NCBI GenBank assembly: GCA_945877965.1
Contig: CAMCTH010000401.1
Span: 1 to 5,050, forward strand
DNA: 5,050 bases
Source: Planctomicrobium piriforme
GTDB lineage: Bacteria; Planctomycetota; Planctomycetia; Pirellulales; PNKZ01
Reading direction: 5' to 3'
The notes beneath the pieces are model-generated. The model had not been told where the DNA came from. It saw only the letters and a program-made list of their open reading frames with translations, and did no database searches. This document shows positions 1-5,050 of this stretch, piece after piece. Each line of letters starts with the position of its first letter. The first letter of the stretch is position 1. A program made the translations under genes and the position numbers.

Positions 1-2
1 CT

Positions 3-782
3 GTGGCGGAGGAGGCCGAAGAACCACGATTTGCGGTGGCGGCGAAACTCGAATCTGCGCTCAAGGCCGCGGAAACCGCGGCTGATCCCGAAACGCAAAC
101 TGCCGTCCTACGATCCGCCGCCGACGAAGCGCGGCGCATGATAACGGCCAATGTTTTTGTGCAAGATTTGTTCCACCGTGTGCAGCAGAGTAAGGTCGAT
201 GATCCCGGCCGACTCGCCAAAGAATGGCGGAATGCCGTAACCGAGGCACGCGACCTTTTGCGCTTCGAGCCGCTCCTGGAAGCGCCGCTGCCGGAGGGGT
301 TCCCCAAACCGGCGCCGGTCGGTGAAATTCGTGTGCAGCCTTATCCCAGCTATCGCGTCGCTCGAACGGATATGACGCTCGTGGAGGGGCGTGCTTTCTG
401 GACGCTCTTTAATCACATCAAGCAGCGCGAGATTGCTATGACCGCACCGGTGGAGATGGGCTACGCCCCGGGCAAAGACGGCGCGATAACAAAAACCTCG
501 ATGTCGTTCCTGTATCGCAACACGAAGCAGGGACAACTCGAAGTCGACGGCAAAGTCACGGTAGTCGATGTTCCGGCTCAGCAAGCGGTTAGCATCGGTT
601 TTCGGGGAGATGCTACGAAGGAGCGCGTGAATGATGCGAAACGTCGTTTAGAAGATTGGCTGCAAGCTCATCGCGACGAGTACGAGCCGGCCGGAGCGAT
701 GAGAGTCATGGGTTACAACAGTCCGTTCGTCGCCGATCAGAAGAAGTTGACCGAAGTACAAATCCCAGTTCGCAGCAAGTAA
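3..782 (+). CDS. SOUL-family heme-binding domain protein, possibly 5'-partial
   Basis: The C-terminal part, about residues 108-257 of the visible 259, matches the SOUL/HBP family, whose members bind heme or porphyrins. Visible family landmarks in order are RVQPYPSYRVA (110-120), FWTLFNHI (132-139), IAMTAPVEM (144-152), SFLYR (168-172), MGYNSPF (236-242) and the closing strand EVQIPV (251-256). Residues 1-95 form an Ala/Glu/Arg-rich, probably helical extension not typical of compact SOUL proteins. The first usable start is a GTG at base 3, only two bases from the window edge. The frame may continue upstream, so a signal peptide or lipobox could be missing, and neither is visible here. The gene converges on the LysR gene at 827-1726, so the two are not an operon. 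The SOUL assignment is strong. Heme binding itself is inferred from the family, because its heme ligands are not conserved enough to read from sequence. The start is uncertain. Confidence 0.85.
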   Translation: MAEEAEEPRFAVAAKLESALKAAETAADPETQTAVLRSAADEARRMITANVFVQDLFHRVQQSKVDDPGRLAKEWRNAVTEARDLLRFEPLLEAPLPEGFPKPAPVGEIRVQPYPSYRVARTDMTLVEGRAFWTLFNHIKQREIAMTAPVEMGYAPGKDGAITKTSMSFLYRNTKQGQLEVDGKVTVVDVPAQQAVSIGFRGDATKERVNDAKRRLEDWLQAHRDEYEPAGAMRVMGYNSPFVADQKKLTEVQIPVRSK

Positions 783-784
783 CC

Positions 785-816
785 GGGCGATCTGATTCCG
801 TCGCCCAAGTCAGATC
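785..816. terminator. Overlapping hairpins between convergent genes, possible bidirectional terminator
   Basis: Two inverted repeats overlap in the 44-base gap between the converging SOUL and LysR genes. GGGCGA (785-790) pairs with TCGCCC (801-806) across a 10-base loop. GATCTGA (789-795) pairs with TCAGATC (810-816) across a 14-base loop. They share bases 789-790, and each loop contains part of the other stem, so they cannot form together. Neither is followed by a clear T-tract on either strand, so canonical intrinsic termination is doubtful. The position, starting three bases after the SOUL stop codon and ending ten before the LysR stop codon, is what suggests a terminator role. Confidence 0.4.
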
Positions 817-826
817 ACGTCGGACG

Positions 827-1726
827 CTAGCTCATCAAAGTTCGTTGTGAGTTTTCCAAGATGGTCATGACGGCCGGGTTTCTTAATCGCCGTTCCGTTG
901 AGATCGCATAGAACCGCTCTCGAATTTCGTTGATGCGTCCGACGACCCGCACTCCGAAGAGGCGACAAACGTCTTTTTCGACGCTGGTCGGCGATGCGAA
1001 CACGCCTTGGCCGCCGCGGCCGAAAAACTTCAGCAAGGCGCTATCCTCGAACTCCGCCACGACCTGCGGACGGATGCCGGTCGAGGCGAACCAGTCGTCT
1101 AAGGAGCGCCGTAAGACGGTGTTCTCCGTCGGTAGCAAGAATGGCGCGCCGTCGAGCGATTGGGGAAACTTTCGCCGATACTTGCGCGCCAGGCCGTCCG
1201 TGGCATGCAACGTCACGCCCGAGTCGCCGATCAAGCGACTATAGGCCCGAACTTTCGCGCCGGGCGGCAGCGGTGAATCACTGACGACGATGTCGAGTCG
1301 ATGCAGGGCTAAGTCCGCGAGAAGTTCATCAGGCTTGCCTTCCCGAACGACGACCTGAATGCGGTCCGGACCGACGATGAGCGGAGTCAACAAACGATAC
1401 GAAAGCATTTTCGGCACTACGTCAGCGATTCCGATGATGACGCGCGGGACTCGACCGACGGGGAGCCCTCGAATGCCATCCAGCATTTCTCGACCGAGGG
1501 AAAAAATCTCCTCCGCGTAGTGGAAGACGTGCCGGCCGACTTCCGTTAGCGCGACACCGCGTCCGGAGCGGATCACGAGCAGATGGCCGACTTCGCGCTC
1601 TAAAGCACGTAACTGGCCGCTGACCGTCGGCTGGGCGAGAAAAAGCTTCGCCGCGGCCTTTGTGACGCCACCCTCTTTGGCGACGGTCCAAAAGGTATGC
1701 AGTTGTCCGAAATCAAGTGGCTTCAT
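827..1726 (-). CDS. LysR-family transcriptional regulator, NhaR type (first copy)
   Basis: This is a 299-residue cytoplasmic DNA-binding regulator of normal LysR length. The N-terminal winged helix-turn-helix spans about residues 8-66, with the recognition region around AAAKLFLAQPTVSGQLRALE (24-43). The linker helix YAEEIFSLGREML (70-82) follows, then a substrate-binding-like effector domain (about 95-299) containing DGAPFLLPT (192-200). FxTFW-like spacing near the start and the YAEEIFSLGRE linker resemble NhaR, the E. coli activator of the sodium/proton antiporter gene nhaA. The effector here is unknown. The ATG at 1726 places the N-terminus exactly where family members begin; no strong Shine-Dalgarno is seen. 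It is divergent from the carbonic anhydrase gene, the classic arrangement of a LysR regulator and its target, and a palindrome lies 14 bases upstream of its start. It is paralogous to the regulator at 2613-3533: about 49 of the first 87 residues are identical by hand count. Family call very sure, target inferred. Confidence 0.93.
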   Translation of the reverse strand: MKPLDFGQLHTFWTVAKEGGVTKAAAKLFLAQPTVSGQLRALEREVGHLLVIRSGRGVALTEVGRHVFHYAEEIFSLGREMLDGIRGLPVGRVPRVIIGIADVVPKMLSYRLLTPLIVGPDRIQVVVREGKPDELLADLALHRLDIVVSDSPLPPGAKVRAYSRLIGDSGVTLHATDGLARKYRRKFPQSLDGAPFLLPTENTVLRRSLDDWFASTGIRPQVVAEFEDSALLKFFGRGGQGVFASPTSVEKDVCRLFGVRVVGRINEIRERFYAISTERRLRNPAVMTILENSQRTLMS

Positions 1727-1740
1727 TCACTCACTGTATC

Positions 1741-1763
1741 ATCGACCATTCCGATAGGTCGAT
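1741..1763. promoter_or_regulatory. Inverted repeat, candidate LysR operator in divergent gap
   Basis: ATCGACC (1741-1747) and GGTCGAT (1757-1763) form a perfect 7-bp inverted repeat with a 9-base spacer. Within it, ATC (1741-1743) and GAT (1753-1755) are separated by exactly nine bases, giving the ATC-N9-GAT form known for some LysR-type boxes such as NodD sites. It lies 14 bases upstream of the minus-strand LysR start and about 100 bases upstream of the carbonic anhydrase start. A single bound regulator could thus repress its own gene and activate the divergent one, as LysR proteins commonly do. Binding is inferred. Confidence 0.5.
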
Positions 1764-1776
1764 CACAAACTTCCGA

Positions 1777-1806
1777 TTAGCCGATTCTCTTTCAAAATCG
1801 TAATAT
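1777..1806 (+). promoter_or_regulatory. Weak candidate sigma70-like promoter for the carbonic anhydrase gene
   Basis: TAATAT (1801-1806) matches four of six bases of the -10 consensus. It is preceded at 18-bp spacing by TTAGCC (1777-1782), a poor -35 with three of six matches. A poor -35 is expected for an activator-dependent promoter, and the candidate operator lies just upstream, about where a LysR recognition site would sit. Transcription would begin near 1813, leaving a leader of about 50 bases before the ATG at 1864. The match is weak and could be chance. Confidence 0.25.
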
Positions 1807-1863
1807 CTCCCGGCATGGCAATAAACGCCGCCGTTGAGCGTTACGAACGCGAATCTCTCCGTC

Positions 1864-2547
1864 ATGAATTCCACGTCAGGATTAATCTCGATGCCGCTCC
1901 CCAACGCCTCGACTTTCAGCGATTCCGAGCTTCGAGACTTCTTGGATACGGAGGCGAGCCGGGACGCGTTGTCGGCATTGGAACCGTCCGCCGTCTTGGA
2001 GTTGCTCTACGACGGCAACCGGCGTTTTGCCTCCGGAGCGACGATCGAACCGCGTCGAAGTCACTCGCGGCTTCGCGAGATTGCCGATCGACAAGCCCCC
2101 ATCGCCGCTTTTCTCGGTTGCGCCGATTCCCGGGTTCCCGTCGAGATCATCTTCGATCAAGGGTTCGGCGATCTCTTTGTGACGCGAATCGCCGGCAACG
2201 TCGCTACCAGTGAGAACATCGGCAGCTTGGAATTTGGCACGCAGGTGCTGGGTGCCAAGGTCCTCTTCGTTTTGGGGCATACGAACTGCGGCGCCGTGGC
2301 CGCGACGATGAAGCGCGAGCCGGTCCCGGGTCAGATCAGCTCCCTCTTTCAGTTTATCCGACCTGCGGTCCGAGCGACGGACGGGGACGTCAACGATGTG
2401 GTTCGAGCGAATGTGCGGCTGCAGGCGCAGACGCTAGCCGAGGCTTCCCCCGTCTTGGCGGAGTTGATCGGGAGCGGAAAACTTTTGGTGGCCGGCGGCG
2501 TATACGATTTATCGACGGGGCTCGTAACGCCGGTCCCCTTGGAGTGA
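1864..2547 (+). CDS. Beta-class carbonic anhydrase
   Basis: This zinc enzyme interconverts CO2 and bicarbonate; with no signal peptide visible it should be cytoplasmic. From the ATG at 1864 it has 227 residues, normal for the family. The active site is complete: CADSR gives zinc ligand Cys86 with catalytic pair Asp88/Arg90, and HTNC gives zinc ligands His139 and Cys142. Other family landmarks are LLYDGNRRF (48-56), the strand and loop DLFVTRIAGNVA (103-114) and the C-terminal GGVYDLSTG (211-219). The start is uncertain. A TTG at 1834 would add ten residues. A later ATG at 1891 has AGGA (1878-1881) nine bases upstream and would give 218 residues. The first 30 residues are variable, and all choices keep the domain. 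It is divergent from one NhaR-type regulator and 65 bases upstream of a second on the same strand, so control by one or both is likely. The reaction is sure; its physiological role (pH, carbon supply) is inferred. Confidence 0.95.
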   Translation: MNSTSGLISMPLPNASTFSDSELRDFLDTEASRDALSALEPSAVLELLYDGNRRFASGATIEPRRSHSRLREIADRQAPIAAFLGCADSRVPVEIIFDQGFGDLFVTRIAGNVATSENIGSLEFGTQVLGAKVLFVLGHTNCGAVAATMKREPVPGQISSLFQFIRPAVRATDGDVNDVVRANVRLQAQTLAEASPVLAELIGSGKLLVAGGVYDLSTGLVTPVPLE

Positions 2548-2612
2548 TTACGGAACGACTTTACGGATGCCTCCGCCAAGAAGCGTCGTCATTGCTTTCA
2601 AATCGATCCGCG

Positions 2613-3533
2613 ATGGAATGGCTAAATTATCATCACCTCCTGTATTTCTGGACGACGGCGCGTCTCGGCAGCGTCCGTCGGGCGGCCGATGAATTGTATC
2701 TCACGCAGCCGACCGTCAGTGCGCAATTACGAGCGTTGGAACGCGCACTCGGACGTAAGCTGTTTGCGCGCTGCGGACGCACAGTGGCGCTAACCGAATC
2801 GGGGCAAGCAGCCTTTCGGTATGCCGAGGAGATCTTCGTCTTAGGGCGCGAACTGAGTGCCGTCATGCGCGGCGAGGCGGAGCAGAAGCGTCGCCCTCGA
2901 TTCAACGTCGGAATCTCAGATTCACTGCACAAGTCGACGGCCGGCCGGCTGCTCGAGCCCGTCTCGCGACTCAGTGATTCGTGGCAGTTGTGCATTCGCG
3001 TCGACAAGCTAGAACGACTGGCGGCCGACTTAGCGATTCGTCATCTCGACCTGTTGCTAACGGACGCGCCGCTCGCGAGAAACACCGGCGTGCGAGCGCA
3101 TCACCATCTGCTGGGTGGATGCGAGATCCAGTTTCTCGGTGCGCCGGCCTTAATCCGACCATATCAAGCCGACTTTCCGCGATCGCTGCATGGAGCACCC
3201 CTGTTGTTGCCGACGCGCGGCACGACTCTCCGGCAAGCGCTCGATGCTTGGCTCGAATCTCAGGGGCTTCGTCCCCGGATCATCGCGGAGTCGGATGACT
3301 CTGCGATGTTGCAATCGCCGGCCCGAGCCGGTCAGGGGCTGGTCATCGTTCACAGTGTGGTTGCGCGGGAAGTCGGTGAGATGCTCGGTGTAGCGTCGCT
3401 CGGTGAGGTAAAGGAGGTTCGAGCGCAGTTCTTCGCCGTTTCCCCGGAGCGCCGACTACACCACGCCGCGACGACGGCGATCGTAAAGTCGGCTCGAAAC
3501 CAACTGTTTGCTCAGGCACGATCGGGACGGTGA
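2613..3533 (+). CDS. LysR-family transcriptional regulator, NhaR type (second copy)
   Basis: This is a 306-residue LysR regulator. The ATG at 2613 is chosen because the protein then begins MEWLNYHHLLYFW, the typical N-terminus of NhaR-like proteins. The frame is open back to a GTG at 2544 that overlaps the carbonic anhydrase stop, but those 23 extra residues look non-homologous. The winged helix-turn-helix is at about 6-66, with ADELYLTQPTVSAQLRALE at 25-43. The linker helix YAEEIFVLGREL is at 70-81, and an effector domain at about 96-306 contains HGAPLLLPT (193-201). It aligns almost without gaps to the regulator at 827-1726, so the two arose by duplication or share a recent ancestor, but their effector domains have diverged clearly and may sense different signals. 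With only 65 bases after the carbonic anhydrase stop and no obvious terminator there, cotranscription is plausible. The family call is sure; effector and targets are unknown. Confidence 0.93.
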   Translation: MEWLNYHHLLYFWTTARLGSVRRAADELYLTQPTVSAQLRALERALGRKLFARCGRTVALTESGQAAFRYAEEIFVLGRELSAVMRGEAEQKRRPRFNVGISDSLHKSTAGRLLEPVSRLSDSWQLCIRVDKLERLAADLAIRHLDLLLTDAPLARNTGVRAHHHLLGGCEIQFLGAPALIRPYQADFPRSLHGAPLLLPTRGTTLRQALDAWLESQGLRPRIIAESDDSAMLQSPARAGQGLVIVHSVVAREVGEMLGVASLGEVKEVRAQFFAVSPERRLHHAATTAIVKSARNQLFAQARSGR

Positions 3534-3578
3534 AGTGGGAATAGCGGTGCTATCACGATGATGCATAGAAACTTTGCG

Positions 3579-3612
3579 CGATGTTCCGCAGTGATCGTGC
3601 AGCGAGACATCG
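3579..3612 (+). terminator. Weak hairpin downstream of the second LysR gene
   Basis: CGATGT (3579-3584) pairs with ACATCG (3607-3612). Inside the loop, GCA (3588-3590) can pair with TGC (3598-3600). It begins about 45 bases after the LysR stop codon, a reasonable place for a transcript end. There is no T-tract after it and the stem is short, so chance pairing is a real possibility. Confidence 0.2.
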
Positions 3613-3692
3613 GCATTTCCCGAGCCGCGTAGCCCGGCGAAGCATTCATCTCTGCTGATTTAACGAGATATCACCGTCGCTCTGTCGGGGCT

Positions 3693-3875
3693 GTGTCGAA
3701 GTCGGCGTCAGCGCTGGCTGAATCTGACTTCTATGACAGGAAGCCGATAAGCTTTGCCGAATATATGAACTGGATTATCCCCATCGGTTCGACGCGGCAT
3801 GATCGGACGGGCCTGCCGGCAGAGCATGCCTGCGGGCAGACCGAGGACGGCGCGCACCCCAGAGCTTCGTCATGA
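3693..3875 (+). CDS. Doubtful 60-residue ORF overlapping the ABC exporter start
   Basis: A GTG-initiated frame of 60 codons ends with a TGA that overlaps the ATG of the ABC exporter (ATGA, 3872-3875), the arrangement seen in translationally coupled genes. The predicted peptide resembles no family I know. It has no signal peptide or membrane segment and no clear Shine-Dalgarno. Its C-terminal third is encoded by the duplicated palindromic 12-mer, which looks like non-coding repeat sequence. A leader peptide or a small secreted substrate of the exporter is conceivable. A chance open frame in GC-rich DNA is more likely. Confidence 0.15.
   Translation: MSKSASALAESDFYDRKPISFAEYMNWIIPIGSTRHDRTGLPAEHACGQTEDGAHPRASS
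3724..3751 (+). promoter_or_regulatory. Weak candidate promoter upstream of the ABC exporter
   Basis: CTGACT (3724-3729) and GATAAG (3746-3751), spaced by 16 bases, each match four of six sigma70 consensus positions. The site lies about 120 bases before the exporter ATG. The long gap after the LysR gene makes a separate promoter here likely, but this particular match may be chance. Confidence 0.2.
3812..3840. repeat. Direct repeat of a palindromic 12-mer upstream of the ABC exporter
   Basis: CCTGCCGGCAGA (3812-3823) recurs as CCTGCGGGCAGA (3829-3840), 11 of 12 bases identical, at a 17-base period. The first copy contains the perfect palindrome CTGCCGGCAG, and the second differs from it by one base. 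The pair can also fold as a bulged stem using GGCA (3818-3821) and TGCC (3827-3830 region). It ends about 30 bases before the exporter ATG, so it could be a tandem operator, an RNA structure in the leader or part of a dispersed genomic repeat. Confidence 0.55.
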
Positions 3876-5050
3876 CTGACACTCTAACTGCTGCGAACAC
3901 GGACGCCGCCGGGCACGCGACGGACGCTTCGTTCATTGCACATTACTCCGCCGTCGCCGATGCCCAACATCATGCGGCGCACGGACCCTCGCCGTTCCGG
4001 AAGTGGCTTTTCATGATCCGGCCGGAGCGGGCCGAGATTCGCATGATCGTGCTGTTTGCGGCCACGGTCGGACTGCTGGCCTTGGCTTCGCCCATCGCCG
4101 TCGAGGCACTGGTGAACAGCGTGGCTTTCGGCGGCTTAATCCAACCTGTCGTCGTGCTCACGCTGATGTTGTCGACCTGCTTGGTCTTCGCGGCCGGCTT
4201 GTCGGCGCTGGAATTTTATCTCGTCGAACTCGTTCAACGGCGACTGTTTTTGCGCGCTGCGGCGAAGGCGGCGCTGGCGCTTACGCACTCGACCGCACCT
4301 TCCGGACCGGGAACTAACCCGACGGTGATGGTGAACCGGTTCTTAGAAATTACACAAGTTCAAACGGTCACGGCCGCATTGCTGCTGGATGGCATCTCGA
4401 TCCTGCTGACGACGGTGATCGGCATGGTCGTCTTGGCTTTCTACCATCCGGTGCTGTTGGCTTTCGATATCGGCCTGACAGCGGCGATCGCGCTGATGAT
4501 CTTCCCGCTCTCGCGCCGCGGGGTGGTTACGGCCGTCGACGAGTCGCTCTCTAAGCATGCGCTGGTTCGCTGGTTCGAACAACTATCGCAGCCGGGAGTG
4601 ACCTTTCACTCACAGAGCGGTACGCAGTTGGGCAACGACGTCGCCGCGGCGCTCACGGCCCAGTGCCTCGAATCACGCGCCGATCACTTTCGCATCGTGT
4701 TTCGTCAGCTCATCTTCGGGCTGGCCATTCAAGTGCTCTCGTTAGTGTTGCTACTTGGCTTGGGTGGATGGCTCGTCATCAGCGGCCAGATGACGCTGGG
4801 GCAATTGGTGGCGGCCGAGTTGATCATCGCCCTCGTCACCGGTCAGTTGGCTAAAGTCGGCAAGTACCTCGAAAGCTTTTACGACTTGATGGCCTCGGTC
4901 GATAAACTCGACTCACTACTCAGCCAAGAGTCGGAGCGCAGCAGCGGGGAAGTCCCCGAGTCGCGGCCGACGGCGTCGACGGTCGTCTTGCGCGCCGTCG
5001 CCTTTCGACACGACGCCGATCGCGCAGTTTTTAGCGACTTGCATGCGACG
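3872..5050 (+). CDS. ABC exporter, membrane domain and start of ATPase domain (3'-partial)
   Basis: The frame is open from the ATG at 3872 to the window edge, giving 393 residues with no stop. An in-frame TGA at 3800-3802 limits any upstream extension. Residues 1-50 are a hydrophilic, cytoplasmic N-terminus with no C39 peptidase domain. Hydrophobic segments lie at about 56-80, 92-120, 166-190, 192-213, 279-303 and 310-328, consistent with the six-helix bundle of type-1 exporters. The segment GQMTLGQLVAAELIIALVTG (305-324) is the family's characteristic last-helix region, followed by a linker helix ending SVDKLDSLL (342-350). The nucleotide-binding domain starts near 370 (VVLRAVAFRH) and the window ends before Walker A, so ATPase motifs cannot be checked. 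It most resembles exporters of type I (toxin/RTX or peptide) secretion systems, for which a HlyD-like adaptor gene often lies nearby. The substrate is unknown. Lipid or drug export cannot be excluded. Confidence 0.85.
   Translation, partial: MTDTLTAANTDAAGHATDASFIAHYSAVADAQHHAAHGPSPFRKWLFMIRPERAEIRMIVLFAATVGLLALASPIAVEALVNSVAFGGLIQPVVVLTLMLSTCLVFAAGLSALEFYLVELVQRRLFLRAAAKAALALTHSTAPSGPGTNPTVMVNRFLEITQVQTVTAALLLDGISILLTTVIGMVVLAFYHPVLLAFDIGLTAAIALMIFPLSRRGVVTAVDESLSKHALVRWFEQLSQPGVTFHSQSGTQLGNDVAAALTAQCLESRADHFRIVFRQLIFGLAIQVLSLVLLLGLGGWLVISGQMTLGQLVAAELIIALVTGQLAKVGKYLESFYDLMASVDKLDSLLSQESERSSGEVPESRPTASTVVLRAVAFRHDADRAVFSDLHAT

Larger units (their letters stand above)
3534..3871. other. Intergenic region between LysR and ABC exporter genes
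   Basis: This stretch of about 340 bases has no confident gene. It holds a weak hairpin after the LysR stop (3579-3612), a doubtful 60-codon ORF (3693-3875), a weak sigma70-like promoter candidate (3724-3751) and a duplicated palindromic 12-mer (3812-3840). No tRNA, insertion sequence end or recognisable riboswitch was found by eye. Confidence 0.6.

Noticed and set aside
108..584. 158-codon minus-strand frame within the SOUL gene
   Set aside because: It lies wholly inside a gene with clear family motifs on the other strand, and its own translation shows no recognisable domain; a GC-rich shadow frame.
930..1284. Two plus-strand frames opposite the first LysR gene
   Set aside because: Both are low-complexity Arg/Ser/Pro-rich shadows of a clear LysR coding region.
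1815..2213. Plus-strand frame from the ATG at 1815 overlapping the carbonic anhydrase
   Set aside because: Out of frame with the enzyme and very Arg-rich, as typical of wrong-frame translation of GC-rich coding DNA.
1882..2280. 132-codon minus-strand frame opposite the carbonic anhydrase
   Set aside because: Antisense to the catalytic core of a confidently identified enzyme; its translation has no family features.
3551..3600. CACGAT (3554-3559) pairing with ATCGTG (3594-3599) as an operator or terminator
   Set aside because: Six base pairs across a 34-base loop with no extension is within chance expectation, and it competes with the slightly better hairpin at 3579-3612.
3780..3800. GGTTCGA resembling a tRNA T-loop
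   Set aside because: The flanking bases do not form a T-stem, and no acceptor, D-arm or anticodon arm could be assembled around it.

Overview
This 5-kb window is a gene-dense, GC-rich bacterial chromosomal segment. The gene types, the weak or absent Shine-Dalgarno sequences and the NhaR-type LysR proteins beginning MEWLNYHHLLYFW suggest a Gram-negative bacterium, most likely a planctomycete. That assignment rests on family resemblance only and is moderate to low confidence. No tRNA, rRNA, CRISPR array, transposase or phage gene was seen.

Layout from left to right: (1) a SOUL-type heme-binding domain protein on the plus strand (3-782), possibly lacking its true N-terminus at the window edge; (2) a short convergent gap holding two overlapping hairpins, a possible bidirectional terminator; (3) a LysR-family regulator of the NhaR type on the minus strand (827-1726); (4) a divergent regulatory gap with a perfect 7-bp inverted repeat that also reads ATC-N9-GAT, a good candidate LysR operator; (5) a beta-class carbonic anhydrase on the plus strand with all its zinc and catalytic residues (about 1864-2547); (6) a second NhaR-type LysR regulator on the plus strand (2613-3533), clearly paralogous to the first; (7) a gap of about 340 bases with weak hairpins, a doubtful 60-residue ORF and a repeated palindromic 12-mer; (8) the N-terminal membrane part of a type-1 ABC exporter (3872 to the window end), cut off before its Walker A motif.

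The coherent unit is the central one: a beta-carbonic anhydrase between two paralogous NhaR-like regulators, one divergent with a shared operator-like palindrome and one codirectional 65 bases downstream. Carbonic anhydrase interconverts CO2 and bicarbonate, and NhaR in E. coli controls a sodium/proton antiporter. A locus that tunes the enzyme to pH, sodium or inorganic carbon is therefore a reasonable inference, but the sequence does not prove it. The SOUL protein and the ABC exporter look like independent neighbours. I see no clear evidence of a wholly new system; the two-regulator carbonic anhydrase module is the most interesting item.
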